From NCBI GenBank assembly GCA_015067635.1, contig SVMA01000004.1:1-64000 (forward strand): a stretch of DNA of 64,000 nucleotides, in the 5' to 3' direction. The notes under the pieces are model-generated. The model was not told where the DNA came from. It searched no databases and saw nothing but the letters and a program-made list of their open reading frames with translations. The stretch comes from Oscillospiraceae bacterium. GTDB lineage: Bacteria; Bacillota; Clostridia; Oscillospirales; Oscillospiraceae. Made by a program: the position numbers and the translations under genes. Shown piece after piece: positions 1 to 9,777 of this stretch; position 1 is the first letter of the stretch, and each line of letters starts with the position of its first letter.

Positions 1-1104
1 TGCTTCCATCAGCTTTTGAACTACCTTCAGCTTTTCCGCCGGAGTCAGCGTGGCATCCAGTTCGATCCCTGCCCGGGGTGCCAGCTTGATAACCGCATCC
101 TGGGAGAAATACTTACAGCCTACGCCGAAGTCCGTGGACCATTCGTCCTGCATGGCATTCTCGTTCAAATCCACGGGCGCAAAGGCCAGCTCGGAGATCC
201 AGCCCAGCACGTTCTTATCCTTATCCACATAGCCCACAGCCTCACTGGTGCCCATGGCAAGACCCATGATATTGCCGCAGTTCATGCCCATGGCACCGGC
301 CAGTGCGGAAACGTCGCCGTCATTGGCTACCACAATAGGCACATCCCCGATTTCTGCCGCAGCCCGGTCAAATACGGTTTTGACCTCGTCCCAGCGTTCC
401 CGGGGAACACAGTAGAAAATACTGGAAATCATAGGCGCATTGCCCACGAACACACCGGCAGAGGATACCCCGATGCCGTCTACCCGGGGCATTTTCGAAG
501 CGGCAGTACGGAAGGAATCCAAAATGCCTTCATACTGATAGCTGGGGTCGGGATTGGTCTTGGGATGCCAGACCACTTCCTCTGAGTAAACACATTCTCC
601 GTCGATTACCGCGGAGACCTTTCGGTCAGACCCGCCGGCATCAAAGCCGATACGGCAGCCGTCCAGATGTCCGCCCATGGGCTGGGGCGCTTCATTGGCG
701 GCAGGACATTCCTCCAAGGGAAGGTCCACAATGGTCAGCTCCTTCTCATAGAGCTTCTGGAAGAAGTCATAGTCAAAGGCCCGTTCGCCCAGGATACTGT
801 ACGCGCTTTGCAGCTGCTTTGTAAGCTCGCTGCAGCCACAGACATAGACCTTGAAGCCGCCGATGGACCACAACAAAAACTTCATGTATCGCTCCACAAA
901 GCGATAGTCAGCCTTTTCCATTTCCTTTGTGCCGTGGATAAAGGTACGGCGGACAGAAATCTGACCCGCCTGCCGTTCTACTGCAATGGCGATGGGCTTT
1001 TCTGCGCCCTTGAGATATTCTTCCATCCACACGCCAAAGGGAATAAAATCAGGGTCCAAAACAGGAGCATTTTTCAGTTCAAATTTTACGCCAAGATATT
1101 CCAT
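1..1104 (-). CDS. ROK-family sugar kinase-like protein (partial, runs off left edge)
   Basis: Reverse-strand reading frame from ATG at 1104 behind AGGAGGAAAAT; translation MEYLGVKFELKNAPVLDPDF... includes GCRIGFDAGGSDRKVSAVIDGE, a ROK/actin-like phosphate motif, and GVSSAGVFVGN. Not in the ORF track because it has no stop inside the window. Confidence 0.75.
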   Translation of the reverse strand, partial: MEYLGVKFELKNAPVLDPDFIPFGVWMEEYLKGAEKPIAIAVERQAGQISVRRTFIHGTKEMEKADYRFVERYMKFLLWSIGGFKVYVCGCSELTKQLQSAYSILGERAFDYDFFQKLYEKELTIVDLPLEECPAANEAPQPMGGHLDGCRIGFDAGGSDRKVSAVIDGECVYSEEVVWHPKTNPDPSYQYEGILDSFRTAASKMPRVDGIGVSSAGVFVGNAPMISSIFYCVPRERWDEVKTVFDRAAAEIGDVPIVVANDGDVSALAGAMGMNCGNIMGLAMGTSEAVGYVDKDKNVLGWISELAFAPVDLNENAMQDEWSTDFGVGCKYFSQDAVIKLAPRAGIELDATLTPAEKLKVVQKLMEA

Positions 1105-1115
1105 ATTTTCCTCCT

Positions 1116-2195
1116 TTAGTTTCCGCGAACCGCAGCCTTTACCTCTGCTACGATCCGATTCATTTCGTCCATTTTTGCTTCCATATCCGCCACAAGCTTC
1201 AGCTGTGTTCGGGCTCTTACCAGATTATGCTCAGGATAGGCAGTTTTGAAGTACAAATCTCCATCCAGATAATCCTTCAAAAAGCGCAGACCAACCTCCA
1301 GGGTCATCACCAGCGCACCCATGGGAAGCATTTCCACTTCCTTTTCCGTCAGTGCGGTGGCCGCTTCCAAAAAGCCTTTGGTGTACACTTCAAACATATG
1401 TAGATCCATGGACATCTTGCTCAGATCCTGCTCATCCTCTGCGGCAGTTGCCGCGCCAAAGCGGATGGAATCACCAAAGTCATACACACTCAGTCCGGGC
1501 ATGACCGTATCCAGATCCAGTACACACAGGGATTTGCGGGTATCCCGATCCAACAGCACGTTGTTCAGCTTGGTATCGTTATGGGTCACCCGCAGAGGCA
1601 GCTGCCCGGAAACACGCATCTTTTGTAAAGTGCTTCCCACTTCCTCATGGGAAAGCACGAAATTAATCTCCTCCTGCACACCGGCCGCCCGTCCGCAGGG
1701 GTCAATGGACACGGAGTTCTTGAACTGCTTATACCGGTCGATGGTATTGTGAAATTCCGGAATGGTCTCGTAAAGCGTGTCCGCAGGAAATTCCGACAGC
1801 AGCTCCTGGAACCGTCCGAAAGCCAGACCACTTTGATAAAAATCCTCGTCACTTTCCGGTGCATCCAGGCAGAAGCCGCGCATGAAATCGTACATCCGCC
1901 AGAATTCGCCTTCACTGTCCCGATAATAATAAAGACCCCTTACCGTAGGAATAAAGTGCATGGCCATACGGCAGTCGTCCACCTTGGTACGCAGATAGTC
2001 CGTCACCGCGCTGACATTGGACATCAGCCGAATGGGATTTCGGAACACATATTTGTTGATTTTCTGCAAAATATATTCTGCACCGGTATCGGTGGTAACC
2101 TTAAAGGTACTGTTGATATGCCCGTGACCGAATTCCACCCAGTTTGTGGGCACGCCGTTCAGGCGAAAGGCTTTGGTTATTTGTTGGATATGCAA
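1116..2195 (-). CDS. Phosphotransferase (APH fold), N-acetylhexosamine kinase-like
   Basis: 359 aa; GHINSTFKV and LRVTHNDTKLNNVLLDRDT...LCVLDLDTVMPG (APH Brenner motif and DxD) typical of NahK-like proteins. Confidence 0.75.
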   Translation of the reverse strand: MHIQQITKAFRLNGVPTNWVEFGHGHINSTFKVTTDTGAEYILQKINKYVFRNPIRLMSNVSAVTDYLRTKVDDCRMAMHFIPTVRGLYYYRDSEGEFWRMYDFMRGFCLDAPESDEDFYQSGLAFGRFQELLSEFPADTLYETIPEFHNTIDRYKQFKNSVSIDPCGRAAGVQEEINFVLSHEEVGSTLQKMRVSGQLPLRVTHNDTKLNNVLLDRDTRKSLCVLDLDTVMPGLSVYDFGDSIRFGAATAAEDEQDLSKMSMDLHMFEVYTKGFLEAATALTEKEVEMLPMGALVMTLEVGLRFLKDYLDGDLYFKTAYPEHNLVRARTQLKLVADMEAKMDEMNRIVAEVKAAVRGN

Positions 2196-2427
2196 TGAAT
2201 ATCACCTCAATGGGATTTTTGTCATTTTTGAAAATAGGGCCATTCCCCAAGGGATTTTATCACAAATCCCACTAAAAAGCAATCCTTATTCCAAATTAAA
2301 CAGAATTTCCAGCAGTTCCCTTCCATCATACGCACAAGGCGTCCGCCATGTACCGGATTACCCCCTCTGCAAGCTCGTCCAATCAGAAAGCCCCCTCGGA
2401 TGAGGGGCTTTCCTGCGTTTTTCACAG

Positions 2428-2898
2428 TTATCGGAGCTTCTCTCCGTTGAGGACCGCTTCCACCAGTTTTTCTCCGTCATAGCGCAGCTTCAGGAGAAAA
2501 AACGGCGCATCCTGCCACAGCAGATCTAGGAAAATCTGATCCCCTTCCCATTTGGGCAGGTCATTGAGAAATTCCCGGCTGACCCATTTCAGTTCTCCCT
2601 CATTGCAATCGGTAAGTTCTCCCTCAAAGCCGTCAGCGGTGAACAGATACATGTGTTCCCCTTCCCACTTTCCTTCCGTGAGAAAGGTGATGACGCCCCG
2701 GCATTTCCACGAGGTCAGGGTCAAACCGGTCTCCTCTTTGGCTTCCCGAAGCAGACATTCGTCCGGCGACTCCTCTCCCTCAAATTTTCCGCCTATGCCG
2801 ATCCATTTGTCCTGATTCATGTCGTTTTTCTTTTTGATCCGGTGGAGCATAAGCACTTCATTTCCGCGGGTTACATAACACAGCGTCGTATTATACAT
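2428..2898 (-). CDS. NUDIX hydrolase (8-oxo-dGTP diphosphatase-like)
   Basis: NUDIX box GGKFEGEESPDECLLREAKEETGL. Confidence 0.9.
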   Translation of the reverse strand: MYNTTLCYVTRGNEVLMLHRIKKKNDMNQDKWIGIGGKFEGEESPDECLLREAKEETGLTLTSWKCRGVITFLTEGKWEGEHMYLFTADGFEGELTDCNEGELKWVSREFLNDLPKWEGDQIFLDLLWQDAPFFLLKLRYDGEKLVEAVLNGEKLR

Positions 2899-2934
2899 AG
2901 TGTTCTCCTTGCTTGGTTTTCAGGGCTAATCAAA

Positions 2935-4821
2935 TCAGCTGTTTTGCAGCTGCTGCTTATGATATTGCAGGGTATACAGATTATAATATTTCCCCTTCAG
3001 GCGCAGCAGCTCCTGATGATTTCCTTGCTCCACAATCTTGCCCTTGGACAGCAGAATGATATTGTCTGCATGCTGAATCGTGGACAGCCGGTGGGCTACG
3101 ATCAGCATGGTGCCGATATTCTTCATCTTCTCCAGGGAATCCTGAATCAGCAATTCCGTCTCGGTATCGATATTGGCTGTGGCTTCATCCAAAATCATTA
3201 CGCTGGGCTTATGCACGATGGTTCTTGCGAAGCTGAGCAGCTGCCGCTGACCGGCAGAGAAGTTGTTGCCCCGTTCCCGCACCGGCTCGTCCAGACCCTT
3301 TTCCAGACGGTTTATAAAGGAATCCGCATTCACATAGCGGCAGGCCTCCATGACCTCCTCATCGGAAACGCCCTCCTTGCGCAGAAGGATGTTGCCCCGG
3401 ATATCTCCGGAGAACAGGAACACATCCTGAAGCATTTGTCCAAAATGATGGCGCAGAGAGGATATCTTGATTTTTTTGATATCGATGCCGTCAATGAGAA
3501 TCTGCCCCTTCTGAATATCATAATTCCGGCAGATGAGACTCAAAATAGTGGTCTTTCCGGAGCCCGTTGAGCCGACAAAGGCCACAGTTTGTTTGGGCAT
3601 AATGTGGAAGGACACGCCCTGTAAAACCCATTCATCCGGTACATAGGAGAACCAAACGTCCTTGAATTCGATTTCTCCCCGGATCTCGTCCATTTCCACC
3701 GCATCCGGCTCATCCACCACCTCGGGCACCATGTCCATGACGGTGAATATCTTTTCCGCGGACGCAAAGGCAGATTGCAGAACGTCGAAATGCTCCGAAA
3801 GGGTTTGGATAGGATCGAAGAACTTGGAAGAGAACAGATAAAAGGTGACGATGGTGCCACTGCTGATGGTCTGTCCCAAAAATTCCGTCTCTGCCAGATA
3901 CCCACGGCTGCCGAAATAGAATAGGCACATGACGCAGCCGATATGAAGCAGGTAAACAATGGGACGGAAGAAGCCGTACACCAGCATTCGCTGACTTTTT
4001 GCTTTCCGCAGATGAGTGCTTCTGTCCAAAAAGTCCTGCATTTTTTCCCGTTCCCGATTGAAAATCTGGGTGATTTTAATGCCGGAAAGATTCTCGGACA
4101 GGAAGGTGTTCAACTCCGTACGGGAATCGGTCACTGCCCGGTGTGCACGACGGGAGAACTTTTGGAAAAGCACGGTAAAGAGCACCACAAAGGGAATAAA
4201 GCAGGCCACCACCAGGGTCATGGCAAAATTGACGGTGAGCATGGCCGCAAACACGCCGATAATCACCATGCAGTTTTTGACCATGGTCACCAGCACGTTG
4301 GTAAAGAGCATGCAAATGCCATTGGTATCGTTGGTAACACGGGTCACCAGCTTGCCCACGGGAATGTTGTTCAGCTGTTCGTGGGACAGGCTTTCAATGT
4401 GGGTAAATACATCCTCACGCAGGTCGGACAGGATCTTCTGTCCCACCTTCTGCAAAATAACCGTCTGCAGATAGGTGCTAACCAGGGAAACCACCAGAAT
4501 GCCTGCATACAGCGCCACACGGTAAAACAGTTCTGGCAGTTCAAATTTTGTCTTGACCAGCTCTTCGATCTGACCTACCAGCACCGGAGAGAGCAGGTCA
4601 TAGGCAATGGATATCAGCATGATTACCAATACCAGCACAAATTTTCCAGCGTAGGGCTTGGCATAATCCAACAGTCGGCGGACAATGATGCCATCGGCCA
4701 TGTTGCGCTCAAATTCCTTTTTGCCGGACTTATACTTCATCATCAGGTACGCAAAGCCGAACGCAAGTGTCAGCATGCCGATGATGGCGCCCAGAATCAA
4801 AACAGGCAAATACTCACCCAT
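2935..4821 (-). CDS. ABC exporter, fused permease/ATPase (half of heterodimer)
   Basis: Walker A GSTGSGKTT, signature NFSAGQRQLLSFAR, Walker B VMILDEATANID; overlaps the following ABC gene. Confidence 0.93.
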   Translation of the reverse strand: MGEYLPVLILGAIIGMLTLAFGFAYLMMKYKSGKKEFERNMADGIIVRRLLDYAKPYAGKFVLVLVIMLISIAYDLLSPVLVGQIEELVKTKFELPELFYRVALYAGILVVSLVSTYLQTVILQKVGQKILSDLREDVFTHIESLSHEQLNNIPVGKLVTRVTNDTNGICMLFTNVLVTMVKNCMVIIGVFAAMLTVNFAMTLVVACFIPFVVLFTVLFQKFSRRAHRAVTDSRTELNTFLSENLSGIKITQIFNREREKMQDFLDRSTHLRKAKSQRMLVYGFFRPIVYLLHIGCVMCLFYFGSRGYLAETEFLGQTISSGTIVTFYLFSSKFFDPIQTLSEHFDVLQSAFASAEKIFTVMDMVPEVVDEPDAVEMDEIRGEIEFKDVWFSYVPDEWVLQGVSFHIMPKQTVAFVGSTGSGKTTILSLICRNYDIQKGQILIDGIDIKKIKISSLRHHFGQMLQDVFLFSGDIRGNILLRKEGVSDEEVMEACRYVNADSFINRLEKGLDEPVRERGNNFSAGQRQLLSFARTIVHKPSVMILDEATANIDTETELLIQDSLEKMKNIGTMLIVAHRLSTIQHADNIILLSKGKIVEQGNHQELLRLKGKYYNLYTLQYHKQQLQNS

Positions 4822-6595
4822 TGTGCTCGCCTCCTTCCTCCTCCAGCCGCTGCAGGTCTACCATCTTGCGGTACTCGGGGCAGGTTTCATACAGGGTCTC
4901 ATGGGGACCGAAGGCCGCCACCGTACCGTCATCAATGAACAAAACCTTATCCATTTGCTCAATGGTGGAAATCCGGTGGGCGATCAAAATCGTCGTGCGG
5001 CCGGCTCTTGTCTGCCGCAGATTTTCCAAAATGGTACGCTCCGTCTTGGTATCCACTGCGGAAACAGAATCGTCCAGAATCAGCACCGGAGCATCCTTCA
5101 GAAGCGCCCGGGCAATGGAAATTCTCTGCTTTTGACCGCCGGAAACGGTTACGCCCCGTTCTCCCAAAACCGTATCGTAGCCCTGGGTAAATTCCCGGAT
5201 GTTGCCGTCCACATCCGCCATTTTGGCCGCATTGCTGATGGCTTCTCCCTTTTTATTATCCACAGCAAAGCCGATATTGTTGGCAATGGTATCCGAAAAC
5301 AGGAAATTATCCTGTGGCACATAGGCGCAACCGGCACGGACATCCTTGATGGGTACGGTATTCACGTCCTGCCCGTCAATAAACAGCGTGCCGTCCGGCA
5401 CATTGTATGTACGCAGAATCAAATCCACCAGGGTGGTCTTACCGGAGCCGGTACGTCCCACCAGGCCGATATTTTCTCCTGCCCGAATGGTGAAGGAAAC
5501 ATTATGCAGAGCATCGAATTCTCCGTCAGGATAGCAGAAATTCAGATTCCGGAACTCAATATCGCCTTTGATATTCGTCAAAGGCTTCACATCCGCCCGG
5601 TCTACCATATCCTGTTTGGCATCCAGAAGCTCGCTGATACGCTTGACAGATGCTCTGCCCCGGGAGGTCATATCGATCAGATCCGCTACAGCCATAATGG
5701 GCCAGATGATGGCAGTAAAGTAACCGCTGAACTCCATCAGCTGACCGGCATTGAATTGACCGGCATGCACCAGATAGCCGCCGTAGCCCAGAATGATACA
5801 GACGACGCTTTCCACAAAGCTCATGACCAGAATGCGGAACAAAACGGAGGTCTTTGTGAAGGAAACGTTGGTATCCTCGTTTTCCTTGCTCAGCTTCTTA
5901 AAGGCCCACAATTCTTTTCCTTCCTTAACGAAGGCCTTGATTACCGCAATACCGGAAAAGCTCTCCTGTGCAAAGTCGGACAGCTTGGAAAATGCTTCCT
6001 GACGGGCATCCCACTTTTTCGTCATGTAATTGCCCACCAAAATACTGGAGCCCATCAAAAATCCCATGGGAATCAACGCCAGACCCGTCAGCATGGGGTC
6101 CATCTGCCACATTTTGAAGATGGCCAGACCGCCCAGGAAGGTGGCATCGAAAAATTCCAGGATACCCCAGGAATAGCACTCCTGAAAGGTGTCCAGATCA
6201 TTGGTAAACAGGCTCATCAGGTTGCCCACGTTATTTTTGTGATAGAATTCCTGGGACAGATCCTTGCAGCGGTTAAACATCCGGTTCCGCAAATCCTCTT
6301 CCGCACGGATACCGGAAGCAAAGAAGCAGATCCGCCACAGAAAACGACCCAGTACAATGATCAGAATAAAGCTCAGCATGGGAATGCAAAGCTCCTCAAT
6401 CACAAAGGAAAGGTCGAAGCTCCTCTGAACGCCGTCCATCAGCACATATCCGTCATTGATACCGTTGATGACCAGCTGATACAGATTGGGAATCAGTAGC
6501 TGGAAATAATCCACCACAATCAATGCGATCAATCCACCAATCAGCAGCGGTGCAAATCGCAGATAGTAGCGATTGATATGCTTGCCGAAAATCAT
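4814..6595 (-). CDS. ABC exporter, fused permease/ATPase (half of heterodimer)
   Basis: Walker A GRTGSGKTT, signature TVSGGQKQRISIAR, Walker B VLILDDSVSAVD. Confidence 0.93.
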   Translation of the reverse strand: MIFGKHINRYYLRFAPLLIGGLIALIVVDYFQLLIPNLYQLVINGINDGYVLMDGVQRSFDLSFVIEELCIPMLSFILIIVLGRFLWRICFFASGIRAEEDLRNRMFNRCKDLSQEFYHKNNVGNLMSLFTNDLDTFQECYSWGILEFFDATFLGGLAIFKMWQMDPMLTGLALIPMGFLMGSSILVGNYMTKKWDARQEAFSKLSDFAQESFSGIAVIKAFVKEGKELWAFKKLSKENEDTNVSFTKTSVLFRILVMSFVESVVCIILGYGGYLVHAGQFNAGQLMEFSGYFTAIIWPIMAVADLIDMTSRGRASVKRISELLDAKQDMVDRADVKPLTNIKGDIEFRNLNFCYPDGEFDALHNVSFTIRAGENIGLVGRTGSGKTTLVDLILRTYNVPDGTLFIDGQDVNTVPIKDVRAGCAYVPQDNFLFSDTIANNIGFAVDNKKGEAISNAAKMADVDGNIREFTQGYDTVLGERGVTVSGGQKQRISIARALLKDAPVLILDDSVSAVDTKTERTILENLRQTRAGRTTILIAHRISTIEQMDKVLFIDDGTVAAFGPHETLYETCPEYRKMVDLQRLEEEGGEHNG

Positions 6596-6737
6596 TGTTT
6601 TCGCCTCAATTCTCTCAAATTTAGGTCATTATATCACAGCTGTATCCTTTTCGCAATGCAGGAAGTGAAATATTTCTGCTTCCCTTTTTGCCAGAATGTG
6701 TTAAAATAATAAAAGAATATATGTGGAGGCACTTTCC

Positions 6738-7367
6738 ATGGGTAGATGTGTAATTTTCGGAGCAGCCGAATTTGATTCCCTGCTGGTTTCTGTGGAAAAA
6801 GAGGACTATCTCATCGCCGCGGACGGTGGGGTAAGACATATGGAAAAAACAGGGCTTCTGCCGGACTGTATCCTGGGAGATTTCGACTCTCTGGGGTATG
6901 TGCCGGAGGGTGCACAGGTATTTCCTGCGGAGAAGGATGATACGGATATTTTACTGGCTCTGCGCCACGGTCTTTCCCTGGGCTATCGGGATTTTTTTAT
7001 TTACGGCGGACTGGACGGAAAACGGCTGGATCATACCCTTGCCAATTTTCAGGCGCTTGCCTTTTTGCGCAGCCACAGTGCCCGGGGCTATTTGGTGGGC
7101 AGGGACTATCTGGTCACCGCCATTTCCGGAGAAACGGCAGTCTTTCCCGCCGATGCGGACGGTATCCTTTCCGTATTTTGCATGGGCGCGGATGCAACCG
7201 TCACAATTTCCGGAATGAAATACAATGCCGGTCAGCAGAAAATCTGTGCAGATTTTCCTCTGGGTGTAAGCAATCATTTCATCGGCACAGAAGGAAAAAT
7301 CACTGCGTCTGCAGGAACGTTACTGCTTTTGTGGGACCGAAAAAACGGGCTGCCCCGTATTGGGTGA
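6738..7367 (+). CDS. thiN: Thiamine diphosphokinase
   Basis: ADGGVRHMEKTGLLPDCILGDFDSL and EKDDTDILLAL motifs; ATG at 6738 after GGAGG. Confidence 0.9.
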   Translation: MGRCVIFGAAEFDSLLVSVEKEDYLIAADGGVRHMEKTGLLPDCILGDFDSLGYVPEGAQVFPAEKDDTDILLALRHGLSLGYRDFFIYGGLDGKRLDHTLANFQALAFLRSHSARGYLVGRDYLVTAISGETAVFPADADGILSVFCMGADATVTISGMKYNAGQQKICADFPLGVSNHFIGTEGKITASAGTLLLLWDRKNGLPRIG

Positions 7368-7376
7368 GGAGAAAAG

Positions 7377-9752
7377 ATGAAAAGACAGAAAAAAGGACAT
7401 CGGCTGCCGATTCCGGTGGCAGAAGCAGCTCCGGAACAGGGACTGACCGGACAGCAGGTTTCCCTGCGTGTCAAAAACGGTTGGATGAACGATTTTACTG
7501 CCGGTGCCGGCAGAACCGAAGGGGAAATCATCGCCAAAAATGTGATGACCTTTTTCAACCTGGTGTTTGCTGTGCTGGCGGTTGCCCTGCTCCTTACCGG
7601 CTCTTCTGTAAAGAATATGACCTTCCTGATCGTGGTGCTGTGTAACATTGCCATCGGCTGTTATCAGGAAATTCGCGCCAAACGGGCTGTGGATAAGCTG
7701 ACATTGGTGGCCGCCCAAAGAATACATACCGTACGGGACGGGGAAATACTCCTGCTTCCCTCCGACCTGCTGGTGCGGGATGATATTGTGGAATTTGTGT
7801 CCGGTGATCAGATCTGTGCCGACGGTGTTTTGCTCACCGGCTCCCTGCAGGTCAACGAGGCGCTTCTCACCGGTGAAGAGGATGCGGTTACGAAAATGCC
7901 CGGCGACCACCTGCTCTCCGGCAGTATCGTCCTGTCCGGAAAGGGTCGTGTCCGGCTCACCGCAGTGGGAGAGGATTCCTTCGCCGCCAAGCTGGCTGCC
8001 GCCGCAAAGGCGGACCCCCATGCGGCAAAATCCGAAATGATGGCCGCATTGGATAAGCTGATCCGCTGGGTGGGTATTGCCCTGATGCCCGTGGGAATTC
8101 TCCTGTTTTCTCAAGCGTTTTTTGTATTGAAGGACAATTTGACTGCCAGCACGCAGTCAACCGTTGCCGCATTAGTGGGCATGATTCCCGAGGGACTGTA
8201 TCTGCTGACCAGCATCGCCATGGCCGCCTCCAGCCTGAAACTCACCCGGGATCGGGTCCTGGTGAAGGATCTGAACTGCATTGAGGCTCTGGCGCAGGTG
8301 GATGTGCTGTGTGTGGACAAAACCGGCACAATCACAGAGCCCGGCATGGAAGTGGAACAGCTCATTGCCCTGTCCGATGAAAAAGATTTGGAGGAGCTTC
8401 TTACCGCTTATTATTCCGGTGCCGAAGCGGAAAACGATACCGCCAGGGCTATGACCCAACGGTTTTCCGGTTCCTCTTCCTGGGTATGCACCCAGCGGGT
8501 TCCTTTTACTTCCCAAACCAAATGGAGTGCCGCCGTTTTTGAAGGAAAGGGTGCCTATGTCATCGGTGCTCCGGAATTTATTTTGGGAGACCGCTACTGC
8601 GAGGTCCGTTCTTCTGTGGAGGAATGGTCGAAAAAAGGCAGCCGTGTGCTGCTGGTTGCCGCTTACAGCGGCACTTTTGAAGGCGGTCTGGATGCCGGAC
8701 AGCTGCAACCTTTCGGTCTTGTGATCCTTTCCAACCGCATCCGCGCTTCCGCACCGGATACCTTCCGCTATTTCCGGCAGCAGGGTGTGACCGTTAAGGT
8801 CATTTCCGGAGACAATCCCTTGACGGTTTCTCAGGTTGCCCTGCGTTCCGGTATCCCCGGAGCAGAGAATTATGTGGATGCTTCCACCTTACATACTGAC
8901 GAGGCTCTGGCTGAAGCCGCGGAACACTGCACTGTATTCGGACGGGTAACACCGGGGCAGAAAAAGAAGCTGCTGATGGCTCTGAAAGCCGCCGGACATA
9001 CCGTTGCCATGACCGGTGACGGTGTGAACGATGTGCTGGCATTAAAGGAAGCGGACTGCTCCGTTGCCATGGCCAGCGGTGCCCAGGCCACCAGTCAGGT
9101 GTCACAGCTGGTGCTTTTGAATTCGGATTTCTCTGCCATGCCGGCCATTGTGGGAGAAGGCCGTCGGGTGATCAATAATATTCAACGGGCGGCTTCCCTG
9201 TTTTTGGTGAAAAATATTTTGTCTATGGGGTTGGCATTGACCTGCCTTGCCACCGGAAAGCCCTATCCCTTTATTCCGCTGCACCTGACCCTGATCTCTG
9301 CCCTGACCATCGGCGTGCCTTCTTTTTTCCTTGCCATGGAGCCAAATTATGAACGGGTATCCGGCAAATTTTTGCCCACCGTACTGCGCCGCGCTCTGTC
9401 CGGCGGTCTGAGTGGCTTGATCGCTGTGGTTACTGCTCAGCACCTGATGGGATATTGGAACATTCCTCCGGAGCATATCTCCACAACCTGTGCGGCACTC
9501 ATCGGTGTGGTGGGACTGGCGGTGCTTGGAAAAACCTGCAAGCCCTTCCATCTGTTCCGCTACTTACTGTGGGGGACTATGGCGCTGGGGCTGGTATTCT
9601 GCTTTACCGTGCTGGCACCGTTTTTCGACCTGACCCATGGAACGTGGGAAACCACAAAGGTCATGCTCATCATGCTGGTCGGTGCGCCGGTAATATTCTT
9701 CCTTGTTGACCAGGCGCTGAACTTACTGGAACGCGTCATTCAAAAACGCTGA
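7377..9752 (+). CDS. HAD-IC P-type cation-transporting ATPase (CtpE/Ca-type like)
   Basis: DKTGTITE phosphorylation motif, GMIPEGL, MTGDGVNDVLALKEADCSVAM hinge. Confidence 0.9.
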   Translation: MKRQKKGHRLPIPVAEAAPEQGLTGQQVSLRVKNGWMNDFTAGAGRTEGEIIAKNVMTFFNLVFAVLAVALLLTGSSVKNMTFLIVVLCNIAIGCYQEIRAKRAVDKLTLVAAQRIHTVRDGEILLLPSDLLVRDDIVEFVSGDQICADGVLLTGSLQVNEALLTGEEDAVTKMPGDHLLSGSIVLSGKGRVRLTAVGEDSFAAKLAAAAKADPHAAKSEMMAALDKLIRWVGIALMPVGILLFSQAFFVLKDNLTASTQSTVAALVGMIPEGLYLLTSIAMAASSLKLTRDRVLVKDLNCIEALAQVDVLCVDKTGTITEPGMEVEQLIALSDEKDLEELLTAYYSGAEAENDTARAMTQRFSGSSSWVCTQRVPFTSQTKWSAAVFEGKGAYVIGAPEFILGDRYCEVRSSVEEWSKKGSRVLLVAAYSGTFEGGLDAGQLQPFGLVILSNRIRASAPDTFRYFRQQGVTVKVISGDNPLTVSQVALRSGIPGAENYVDASTLHTDEALAEAAEHCTVFGRVTPGQKKKLLMALKAAGHTVAMTGDGVNDVLALKEADCSVAMASGAQATSQVSQLVLLNSDFSAMPAIVGEGRRVINNIQRAASLFLVKNILSMGLALTCLATGKPYPFIPLHLTLISALTIGVPSFFLAMEPNYERVSGKFLPTVLRRALSGGLSGLIAVVTAQHLMGYWNIPPEHISTTCAALIGVVGLAVLGKTCKPFHLFRYLLWGTMALGLVFCFTVLAPFFDLTHGTWETTKVMLIMLVGAPVIFFLVDQALNLLERVIQKR

Positions 9753-9777
9753 TATCTGTTTACCCGGGAGGGATACC

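Noticed and set aside
2386-2412. GAAAGCCCCCTC..GAGGGGCTTTC hairpin as terminator of the NUDIX gene
   Set aside because: Hairpin is present but lacks a clear U tract on the minus strand; could equally be a repeat fragment, so not called.
4685-6499. 604-aa plus-strand ORF opposite an ABC transporter
   Set aside because: Shadow ORF with no motifs; the minus strand encodes a canonical ABC exporter.
6600-6738. TPP riboswitch upstream of thiN
   Set aside because: No TPP (THI-box) core such as CUGAGA or the ACCUGAUCUGG-type segment was seen.
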